Part shown: piece by piece, positions 13,601-25,600 of the stretch | How positions within the stretch are numbered: the first letter of the stretch is position 1 | How the letters are laid out: each line of letters starts with the position of its first letter | Source of the DNA: Prionace glauca | Taxonomy: Eukaryota; Chordata; Chondrichthyes; Carcharhiniformes; Carcharhinidae | Direction of reading: 5' to 3' | Length of the DNA: 64,000 nucleotides | Assembly (NCBI GenBank): GCA_037974335.1 | Contig: CM075728.1 | Coordinates: forward strand, 143,186,785 to 143,250,784 | Made by a program: the position numbers and the translations under genes | Notes under the pieces: model-generated | What the model saw: only the letters and a program-made list of their open reading frames with translations | Told to the model about the DNA's origin: nothing | Databases searched by the model: none

Positions 13601-16600
13601 GGGGTTGGACAATGAAGACAGACTGAATAGACTGGGTCTGTATTCGTTGGAGTTTAGAAGGATGAGGGGGGATCTTATAGAGACGTATAAGATAATGAAG
13701 GGGATGGTTGGGGTAGAGGTAGAGAGATTCTTCCCGTTCAGAAAGGACAGCAGGACTAGAGGGCACAGCCTCAAGATAAAGGGGGGGCGGTTTAGAACAG
13801 AGTTGAGGAGGAACTTCTTCACTCAAAGGGTGGTGAATCTCTGGAATTCTCTGCCCGTTGAAGTGGTGGAGGCTGCCTCGCTAAATATATTTAAGACACG
13901 GGTAGATAGGTTTTTGGTAGGCAAGGGAATTAAGGGTTATGGGGAGAAAGCGGGAAAGTGGAACTGATCCACTTCAGATCAGCCATGATCTTATTGAATG
14001 GCAGGGCAGGCTCGAAGGGCTAGATGGCCTATTCCTGCTCCTATTTCTTATGTTCTTATGTTCTTACAGGAGTTGGGACATCTTGTTGAAGTTGCACAAG
14101 ACATTGGTGAGGCCACACTTGGAATACTGTGTACAGTTCTGGTCACCCTATTATAGAAAGGATATTATTAAATGAGAAAGAGTTCAGAAAAGATTTACTA
14201 GGATGCTACCAAGACTTGATGGTTTGAGTTATAAAGAGAGGCTAGATAGACCCTCTTAACTTTTTTCCCTGGAGCATAGAAGGCTAGGGGGTGATCTTAT
14301 AGAGATCTATAAAATAATGAGGATCATAGGTCAGCTAGATAGTCAACATCTTTTCCCAAAGGTACAGGAGTCTAAAAACTAGAGGGCATAGGTTTAAGAT
14401 GAGAGGGGAGAGGTACAATTGGGCACAGGGGGCAATCTTTTCACACAGAGGGTGGTGAGTGTCTGGAACAAGCTGCCAGAATTAGTAGTAGAGGCGGGTA
14501 CAATTTTGTCTTTTAAAATGCTTTTAGAAGTTCCATGGGTAAGACGGATATAAAGGGATATGGGCCAAACGTGGACAATTGTGACTAGCTTAATGGTTAA
14601 AAACTGCGCGGCATGGACAAGTTTGGCCAAAGGGCCTGTTTCCATGCTGCAAACCTCTATGACTCTAAGGCACTTCTCGACAACTGGGAAATGGCAAAGT
14701 CCTTCTCCGTGTTTGTATATGAGAAACACCGCTTTGTCACCAATACCCATGGCCTAAGAATTTTTTAAAATCTAACTGTACTCACGAAGTTACTTCATAG
14801 CCTCTGCTTTAATATGAACAGACTACAGTTACTGTCCAATATAACTCTAGATGTCTCACCATACACAGAACATGCCGCACAAATCCAATGCTATCTTGTT
14901 TCTGGTTCCTGTTTCTATTTGAACAAACACAGCATCAGTACATTAAACAATAGCATTATCAAGATGTCCAACTACAACATTGGACAATTGCTTAGCCAAT
15001 AAGTGTACTCATTAATGATAGCTGCTGTTTTCAGGCTTAAAGCCCAGCTGTGTTTTGATGAGCTGCAATAAAGCAGAACAGCCCAGATAGAGGCAACTGC
15101 GGAAAGCAGGGACAGTCCCTGTGCACCGGTGGCTGGAATCAGCATTTGTCTCATTACTAATAACTCACATTCAGATACAGTGGGCGCTAAATATTTCCAG
15201 CAATCCAATTCACAAAACAAAAACCTTCTGGAGCTGAGTAAACATAGAAACAATTAAAATCAATGCATTAACTGTGTGAATTAACTTTGTGAATATTCAT
15301 AATTGCAGCAGAGAAGCTGAACAAGATACAACTAAAGGGAAGAATTTGCATTTCAATTCATAAAATGACTTGTGACCAATTATTTTTAAACTAGTCCCAA
15401 ATGTTAGAACCATAGAAATTTAAAGGGCAAAAAACTGCAGCATGCTACGGTGCAGAGGGACCTGGGGGTCCTTGTGCATGAGTCGCAAAAATCCAGCCTG
15501 CAGGTGCAGCAGGTGATCAAGAAGGTGAATGGGATGCTGGCCTTTATCGCGAGGGGGATAGAATATAAAAGCAGGGAGGTCTTGCTGCATCTGTACAGGG
15601 CACTGGTGAGGCCGCAGCTGGAGTACTGTGTGCAGTTTTGGGCGCCGCACTTGCGCAAGGATATTTTGGCCTTGGAGGGAGTGCAGAGGAGGTTCACTCG
15701 GCTGATACCGGAGATGAGGGGGTTGGACTATGAAGAGAGACTAAATAGACTGGATCTGTACTCGTTGGAGTTTAGAAGGATGAGGGGGGATCTTATAGAG
15801 ACGTATAAGATAATGAAGGGGATGGATAGGGTAGAGGTAGAGAGATTCTTCCCGCTCAGAAAGGACAACAGGACTAGAGGGCACAGCCTCAAGATAAGGG
15901 GGGGCAGTTTAGAACGGAGTTGAGGAGGAACTTCTTCACTCAAAGGGTGGTGAATCTCTGGAATTCTCTGCCCGTTGAAGTGGTGGAGGCTGCCTTGCTA
16001 AATATTTTTAAGACCACGGGTAGATAGGTTTTTGGTAGGCAAGGAGAATTAAGGGTTATGGGGAGAAAGCGGGAAAGTGGAACTGATCCACTTCAGATCA
16101 GCCATGATCTTATTGAATGGCGGGGCAGGCTCGAAGGGCTAGATGGCCCACTCCTGCTCCTATTTCTTATGTTCTTAAATGGTACAGCACAAAAAGAGGG
16201 TCATTTGGCCCATCTTGTTCATGCCAACTCAAAGACACAAGGTGCCGTTTCTAATCCCATCTTCCTGCATCCAGCCCATAGCGCTTATGGTGCAAATCCA
16301 GGTATTTTTTCCTTCCAATTGTGCTTATTTGGAAAGCTAGTGCAGACTCGATGGGCCAAATGGCCTCTTTCTGCACTCGAGGGATTCTATGGCTCTATTG
16401 GCACAGAGTTTGGTAATCAGAGAGACAGACTTATGGTGATAGGTTAAAACAAAGGTTGCTTGCAAAACAGACTAGATTTTACACTCCCAAATCAGTGGAA
16501 TTGAAGAAGGTCGGAGGTCGGAGGATGTATAATCCAAGGAGGGACCTGCCCCTACTCCTGCTGTAATTTTACCAGTAGTTCAGAGGCAGTGTAGGGCCTG

Positions 16601-19600
16601 CCCATTAGTGGGCCAACTGAATCCCTGAATTGGACAATTAATGCCTACCTAAGCATCTCACCCTGCCACTGCCCTCAGGATTTAATTGGTGGTGACACAG
16701 GCCCATGCCAAGCACCAGATCTGCTGGTGGTGATTGAGGTCCAACTTTAACCATCCTTGCATCATCAGAGCACCCTCTTAAGGTACTAATTATCTTCCCA
16801 CATGATCTCTCAAACCTCAACTCCCACCTCCACCCTAGCCAGAACCTACCAGCTTAACATTCAATGAAAGTTGCAATGTGATTCCGCACAGTTTGCCTCC
16901 TCCAGCCTCGAGTACAGTACCAGCAGTGGCCATCTCTCCAAGTGGAACAGCTGAGCTGTGACTGGCCAGCAGCTTATCCAGGGTGGGACGTCCGGTGTCT
17001 GGGGGGCAGAAACCCCACCTCCGGACAGTTAATGGCCAGGGAATGCCACTCTTTGGCTGGCGGGCTCCCAGACACCTTTCAGCAGAGACTACAATGCCCC
17101 ATAGAATTCAGCCAAATGTTTTTCACACAGGATGTTACTGTCACCTTAATGCACTGCCTGAAAGGGGGTGAAATGAGGCTCAGAATAATATTTAAAAGGG
17201 TATTGGCTGAATACTTGAAGGGAACAGATTGGCAGGGCTCTAGAAAAGAGTAGCAGAGAGATATATATTGGACAATTCTCTCAAAAACAGAGGCGGAATG
17301 GGCCAGTGCTGTGCTGTAATATTCTATGATTCAATGATTTTAACTAATCATGTCAATGGAGTGCCTCATTTTATTTAAAATTCTCATTAACGAGTGAATA
17401 CTTTATAATATTGAAATGCAAGGATTGAAGTACCAGACAGCATCTATTTTTGATTTTGATTCTGAATCAAATGGATTTATTCTTGGTAAATAGTTCCATG
17501 TTGACTGGAAATATTTCAGTAATGGGAGAGTGGAAACGTGAACGAGAATCAAGGAAAGTGTAAATTGCCAACACGTTTGTCTGACACAGAAGTCTTCATT
17601 TTTGAAATCAAATGTTTCTGGACAAGTCCTGACTGCAAAGTTTGGGAAATTCACTTGCTCAGTTTACATGGTAACGGCAGAGCAAAAAACAGCAACATAA
17701 AATACTGATACCTACCAGCATTCTGTAAATGTGCAGTGACGACCTCACTGTCCATTTCCTCAATGACAAGGCAATTGCTTACCTTAAATAAATTAAAAGA
17801 CAAGAAAGTGAACAGAAATTCTTCAATCGTTAACATCTTCAAAACTAAACTTGTGAAACTTATTTGTTATCTGTAGATATTTATCTGGCTGTCCAGTACC
17901 ACACACCATATCATAGAATCCTCACACTGCAGAAGGGGCCATCTAACCTACACATCTTGGACAATTTAGCATGGCTAATCCACCTAACCTGGACATCTTT
18001 GGACTGTGGGAAGGAAACTGGAGCACCCGTAGGAAACCCACACAGACATGAGGAGAAGGAGCAAACTTCACACAGTGACCCAAGCCAGGAATCGAACCCA
18101 GCTCCCTGGTATTGTGAGGCAGCAGTGCTAACCGCTGTACCACCATGTCCCCCTGGAGTTAACAATGGAAAGTTTAAAACATTGAGAGAAAGCCAAACAA
18201 GGAAGCATTGTTACATTTCCTGATGAAGTAACTATTGCAACAATATAATATTCCCTGAAGCAAAGGGAGAAAGAAATCATTTCCAAATGCTCTTCTCAAT
18301 GATGGATTAATTCATGTCAAAATGGAATTATTCACTCCAACTGTGGCCCTGGGGGATGGGGAGAAAATGGAGGTGTGTACCTGTGTCCAGAACACTGGGA
18401 AATAACAGAGATCCTGGTGACTTTGCCTCCTGTCTACCTCAGTGTTTTCCAAATCGCAACCATTAAATTTAAATTGTTCCTAAACTCTGAGGAACACAGC
18501 CTAATTTAAATATTCCAATGATTGTTGTGTCTCTCCTGGGCGGGTTATCGAAATGGTTGCCATGGTTAGACAAGAACTGGTGTGTTCTTAGCTGCTCAGG
18601 TCAGTTCCACAGTTTGACCAATTTAACTCCCAATCATTCATCATGTTGGGGTTTAAAATTAATTCTCCACTGCGTGCATTAGAGCTCTTAATTAAACAGA
18701 AATGAGAAGAAAGAATTTCCAAATTGATATTGGTCATATATAAATGTTTAACATGGCTTGTGCCATGTTGCTGGGTGATATACTGGACAGGATTGCAGCA
18801 TGGAGTAAATTTGTTCAGGTCTGAAGATTAATCACACTTGGGCTCAACCCCAAGTTCGACACATGGGCAATACAGTGGTTAGACTGCTGCCTCACGGCAC
18901 TGGGGACCCAGGTTCAATTCTGGCCTTGGGTGACAGTGTGGATTTGCACATTCTCCCCGTGACTGTGTGGGTTTCCTCCAGGTACTACGGTTTCCTCCCA
19001 AATTCCAAAGATGTGCAGGTTAGGTGGATCGATCATGCTAAATTGCCCCTTAACATCAGGGGATTTAGCAGGGTAAATGGAGATAAGGCCTGGGTGGGAC
19101 TGTTGTTGGTGTAGGCTCGATGGGCTGAATGGCCTTCTTTTGCAATGTAGAGATCTACAATTCTGTTCTACGAAGGAGATGTTTTCTAATTTTTTTAAAG
19201 TACTTAATTCACACAAATAATACAGACTGAATCATGACTTTCTGTCCATCTTCTCAATGTTTTATTTAAAATCATTACGTATTTGATAATCTTGAAGCAG
19301 TCCATTACAATACAGGAAGATGCTAACGAATATCTTACTGTCTGAAAGCCAGGGAGTTTGAATTTAAAAGTGTCACGCTGCCAATGAGGGTGGGGGAGGC
19401 AGATTTAAATCATCAGTTTCAAAAGGGATAACATAAGAACATAAGAAATATGAGCAGGAGTAGGCCATCTGGCCCTTCGAGCCTGCCCCGCCATTCAATA
19501 AGATCATGGCTGATCTGTCGTGGCTCAGTTCCACATTCCGGCCCTCTCCCCATAACCCTTAATCCCCTCTCTTATCAAAAACCCATCAACCCGCTTCTTA

Positions 19601-22600
19601 AAAATATTTAGCGAGGCAGCCTCCACCACTTCAACGGGCAGAGAATTCCAGAGATTCACCACCCTTTGAGTGAAGAAGTTCCTCCTCAACTCCATTCTAA
19701 ACCGCAACCCCCCCCTTTATCTTGAGGCTGTGCCCCCTAGTCCTACTGTCCTTTCTGAGCGGGAAGAGTCTCTCCACCTCTATCCTATCCATCCCATTCA
19801 TCATCTTATATGTCTCAATGAGATCTCCCCTCATTCTTCTAAACTCCAGCGAGTACAAGCCTAGTTTATTCAGCCTCTCCTCATAGCTCAACCCCCTCAA
19901 CTCCAGTATCAGCCTAGTAAACCTCCTCTGCACTCCCTCCAAGGCCAAAATATCTTTGCACAGGTGCGGCGCCCAAAACTGCACACAGTACTCCAGCTGC
20001 GGCCTCACCAATGCCCTATACAGCTGCAGCAAGACCTCCCTACTTTTATATTCTATCCCCCTCGCTATGAAGGCCAGCATCCCATTCGCCTTCCTGACCA
20101 CCTGCTGCACCTGCAAGCTGGGTTTTTGCGACTCATGCACAAGGACCCCGAGGTCCCTCTGCACCGTCGCCTGCTGCAGTTTTTCACCACGTAAGTAATA
20201 GTCCTTCCTACCATTCTTCCTACCAAAGTGGACCACCTCACACTTGCCAACATTAAATTCCATTTGCCATTTCCTGGCCCATTCGCCCAGCCTATCTAGA
20301 TCCTTCTGCAGACTCTCCACACCCTCCGCACAATTTGCCGTTCCCCCAGTCTTGATGTCATCAGCAAATTTCGACACCCTGCACTCGGTTCCCTCCTCCA
20401 GATCATCTATATAAATGGTAAATAGCTGAGGCCCCAGCACCGACCCCTGGGGCACCCCACTAGTCACCAACCGCCAATCCGAATAGCACCCATTGACCCC
20501 CACTCTCTGCGTCCTATTTGACAACCAATCCTCTATCCACGCTAACACCCTACCCCCAACTCCATGTCCCCTGACCTTCTGCAATAACCTCTTATGAGGT
20601 ACCTTGTCAAACGCCTTCTGAAAATCCAGAAAGACCACATCCACCGGCTCTCCTCTATCCACTGCCCTAGACACATCCTCATAGAACTCCAGTAAATTTG
20701 TCAGACACGACTTCCCTTTAATGAAACCGTGCTGCGTCTGCTCTATCAAGCAATTCCCTTCAAGATGCCTCGCAATTTCCTCTTTAATGACGGATTCTAA
20801 CATTTTACCTACCACAGATGTTAAACTAACCGGCCTATAATTCCCCGCCTTTTCCCTGGCACCCTTCTTAAGCAACGGCGTAACATTAGGCGTTTTCCAA
20901 TCTTCCGGCACTTCCCCGGAATCCAGCGACGTCTGGAAAATAACCACCAAGGCATCCACTATAACCTCCGCCATTTCTTTCAGAACCCTCGGATGCATTC
21001 CATCCGGTCCTGGGGACTTGTCCACAATCAGCCCCTCCAGTCTGTCGAGCACCACCTCTCTAGTAACAGTAATGTCATTAAGACCCTCCATTCCTACCAC
21101 CTTTCCATCGCTAACACCCGGCAAATTATTCACGTCCTCCTCCGTGAAGACAGAAACAAAAAAGTTATTCAAGATCTTAGCCATATCCCCATCCCCTACC
21201 ACTAGCTCCCCTTTCTCATCCTCTAAAGGACCAACGTTCACCCTAGCCAGCCTCTTCCTTTTTATATATTTATTAAAACTGTTGCTATCCTTTTTTATAT
21301 TAAGTGCTAGCCCAGCTTCATAGCTTCTCCTACCCTCCTTTATCAATTTCTTTGTCAATCTTTGTTGACATTTAAACCTCTCCCAATCCTCTTCTCGCCC
21401 ACTGCTCTTAGCTACTCTAAACTCCTCCGCTTTTAATTTAACACTTTCCTTCACTTCCTTCGTTATCCACGGCTTATTACCTCTCCTCCTACGGTCCTTT
21501 TTGACCATCAGAATAAATAACACCTGAAGAAAAAATAAATGCAAGGCTCTGAGGAAGAGGCAGGGAGCTAATCCAGTTACACTGTTTCTGCAGAACGCCA
21601 GCAAGAACGCAACAGGCAAAATGCCCTCCTGCTGTGATATAACCGTTCTGACTGTTCTGTTTACTTTCACTGTCCCGTTTAATCTACCGAAACAACGCAC
21701 TCTGGACCGATAGTTGGTAGGTAATTGACTCTGCCTGTAGGAGGCATACCTAAATCAGCAAAGCTCTGCATGTTTTTTCAACACAAATACTGAAACACAA
21801 AAACAGCTTTAAAGGCAGCTTGTCCTGGGATAAGAGAATGGAAAGTTTCAATCAGCAGGAAACTGATGAAAGGGCCCATTTGGCAAGGCAATTGGAACTC
21901 TGGCAATTAGCTTCCTTAATGACTTGCACTTTCCCACATTGTTTCATTTCAGGTTTACAACGTTAAACATCACATTGTCAGAAAAATACAATTATAAAGG
22001 TGAATAGAAAAGCATAACTTCACATTTTTCTACAGTCTTCATCAAGTACACAAAATGTTATTTAATTTTATAAATACATTTATCACACTGCTAAGATAAA
22101 GTATAATAACTAATATATTCTGTGCGAAACAAGACAAAAGAAATGCTCTCTGTTCACTCGGCCATAAACATGTTAACAACTGTGCTTTGGTTAGCACAAA
22201 CAGGAAACATTTGCTACAAGTAACACCTGGTGTCCACCAGCTGGCATGGACAAGATGGGCTGAATGGCCTCCTTCTGCGCTGTAACTTTTCTAGCACAGT
22301 CTAGTATATGACAGAAATTAAAGTATCACAAAGTCTGAACAGACCTAACAGTATTCCACCCAGACTGACCCGAGTCTGTTGGGAGGGTTTCTCTGGGAGT
22401 GGGTGTGGGAGAGATTCCATATCAATTGGGGTGTTCTGTATCCATGGGAAGCTCCTCTTTTTTCAGTCCTGCTCTTGTGGACAGGGCATATCTAGGCAAT
22501 TTTCTACTTTTTCATGCGGATGCCAGAGTTTTGATGTGCTGGGTGAATATTTCAAGTTTAAGTCTAGTCTTGATCTCCCTTTTAAAATGAACTATCATCT

Positions 22601-25600
22601 TTCCAGTTTTTAACAGGAACATGCAATTCTTACCTCATTTATGATAAGGTTTTTTAGTGAAATATATTTAAATAAGAATACCAGCTCCCCATGATCTTGA
22701 GATCACTCACTAACAAAGGAAGCTGAAATGTGACTTTTGCTAAATACAAATAAAGGTTAAACCAAGACAGTTTAAAATATAACAACAACTGGGCACAGCC
22801 ATACCAAGCTGTCATACAACCAGAAAGAATGCTTTGTATGATGCATCTGTAAAAGTTAGTGAGAGTGGTTGCTGACATATCAAATTTCCTTCATCTTCTG
22901 AGAAAGTAGAGGCATTGGTGAGCTTTCTCAACTATAGTACGGGCATGGAGGGATCAGGACAGGTTATTAGTGATCTGGACATCTAAAAAGTTGAAGCAAA
23001 AAGGAGAAGCAGGTGCATTTATAAGTTTCCATTCAATATCGTTGAGTACAATAACTTTAGATATTTTATGCAGAAAGGTAATACTTCGGTATTCATGAGG
23101 AATGTATGAGGAAGGTCCTGAAGGCTCCTGAAAGGACAGTTACACTTTTACATTTATGCCTCATTTAGGTTTACCAAAACACTCTTCTGAGATTAAAACA
23201 TATTTGCATATGTCGCATCCTTCATAATGAGAGAATCATAATGATAGATGCAGATTCAGTGGGTCTGCCCACGTACTCTTCCAATGTGTGCTGTAAGCCT
23301 CTTGTTTCCATGTTGTAAACCTCTGCAACTCTATTTATAGAAAGGATATTGTTAAACTGGAAACAGTGCAGAAAAGATTTACTAGGATGCTGCGGGGATT
23401 TGATGGTTTGACTTATAAGGAGAGGCTGGGTAGACTGGGACATTTTTGCCTGGAGAGTTGGAGGTTTAGGGATAATCTTATAGATGTCTATAAAATAATA
23501 AGGGGCACAGGTCAGCTAAATAGTCAATATCTTTTCCCAAAGGTAGGGGGAATCTAAAATGAGAGGGCATAGATTTAAGGTGAGAAGGGAGAGATACAAA
23601 AGGTTGTGAATGTAGCCCAATCCATCACACAAACCAACTTCCCATCCATTGACTCTGTCTACACTTCCCACTGCCTCGGCAAAGCAGCCAGCATAATTAA
23701 GGACCCCACACACCCCGGACATTCTCTTTTCCACCTTCTTCCTTCGGGAAAAGGATACAAAAGTCTGAGATCACGTATCAACGGACTCAAGAACAGCTGC
23801 TGTCAGACTTTTGAATGGACTTACCTCGTATTAAGTTGATCTTTCTCTACATCTTAGCTACGACTGTAATACTATATTCTGCACTCTCTCCTTTCCTTCT
23901 CTAAGAATGGTATGCTTTGTCTGTACAGCACGCAAGAAACAATACTTTTCACTGTACATGTGACAATAATAAATCAAATCAAATCTTTCCAAACTTGCCT
24001 CCTGGTCATTTTTAGGTGATTTTCCTCCTTCCTGTAGTGAACTTTCTGACCATTCCCTCTGAGCGAGTTTGTATTCATTATAACCTTCTGCTTTGGTGCC
24101 AAGTTCAGGCGGCAACACCTTCTGCTTCTCCAGATTCTCTGAAAGAAAATGCAAGCCCATCACTCCATTTACACAGGTAACCATTAGTGATACTCTTGCT
24201 TACAAATTAACTCCAGAAAGCTGGGTACGAACTTGTAGTAGTCATGATGTGGGTATGCCGGCGTTGGACTGGCGTAAACACAGTAAAAAGTCTGACAACA
24301 CCAGGTTTTAGTCCAACCTATTTATTTGATAATATTCTCACAAGCTTTCGAGGGGGCTGCCTCTTCGTCAGGTGAATGGAGAGTTCTGACCTCCGACAGA
24401 CAGAGCATATAAAGCACAGACAGTTTAGAGATTGCTGATTAGAATGCGAATCCTTACACCTAACCTGCTGTTCAAGTCTTAAAGTGGCTGATAATGTGAG
24501 TGGAAGGAGCACTGATCACAGTTTAAAGAGATGTGTATTGTCTCCAGACAGTACAGTAAGTGAGGTTTTGCAAACCCAGGCAAGTCACGGGGGTTACAGA
24601 TAGTGCGACATGAACCCAAGATCCCTGTTGAGACCGTCCTCATGTGTGCGGAACTTGGCTATCAGTCTCTGTTCAGCGACTCTGCGCTGTCGTGTGTCAT
24701 GAAGGCCGCCTTGGAGAATGCTTACCCGAAGGTCAGAGGCTGAATGCCCGTGACCGCTGAAGTGTTCGCCAACAGGAAGGGAACAGTCTTGCCTGGTGAC
24801 TGTCGAGCGATGTTCATTCATCCGTTGTCGTAGCGTTGAACATCGCTCGACAGTCACCAGGCAAGACTGTTCCCTTCCTGTTGGCGAACACTTCAGCGGT
24901 CACGGGCATTCAGCCTCTGACCTTCGGGTAAGCATTCTCCAAGGCGGCCTTCATGACACACGACAGCGCAGAGTCGCTGAACAGAGACTGATAGCCAAGT
25001 TCCGCACACATGAGGACGGTCTCAACAGGGATCTTGGGTTCATGTCGCACTATCTGTAACCCCCGTGACTTGCCTGGGTTTGCAAAACCTCACTTACTGT
25101 ACTGTCTGGAGACAATACACATCTCTTTAAACTGTGATCAGTGCTCCTTCCACTCACATTATCAGCCATTTTAAGACTTGAACAGCAGGTTAGGTGTAAG
25201 GATTCGCATTCTAATCAGTAATCTCTAAACTGTCTGTGCTTTATATGCTCTGTCTGAGGCCAGAACTCTCCATTCACCTGACGAAGGGGCAGCCCCCTCG
25301 AAAGCTTGTGAGAATATTATCAAATAAATAGGTTGGACTAAAACCTGGTGTTGTCAGACTTTTTACTGTGTTTACGAACTTGTAACCAGAAACCGCAGAG
25401 CATCTTTCATTGAATGACACGACGGAAGAGTATGTGGACAGACCCGCAAGATCTGGGTCATTATGAAGGACGGTTTTCAAACTGCAAATATTTTCAAACA
25501 GTAACTTTTAGAAAGTACAAGAGGAGTGCCAAAAGTTGTTCTGCAATATAGGGCAAATCCTGCAATCTTTTAGAAATAAACTCAAGAGGTAATCACAAAT

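Noticed and set aside
13298-13822. 174-codon minus-strand frame, and similar frames opposite other CR1 copies
   Set aside because: These are antisense shadows of the CR1 reverse-transcriptase frame.
18556-18571. X-box-like GTTGCCATGGTTAGAC
   Set aside because: The right half does not match RGYAAC and no promoter features surround it.
21509-21700. Upstream part of the 667-codon CR1-B frame
   Set aside because: It has no similarity to CR1 and lies beyond the element's 5' edge; it is an accidental extension into the intron.
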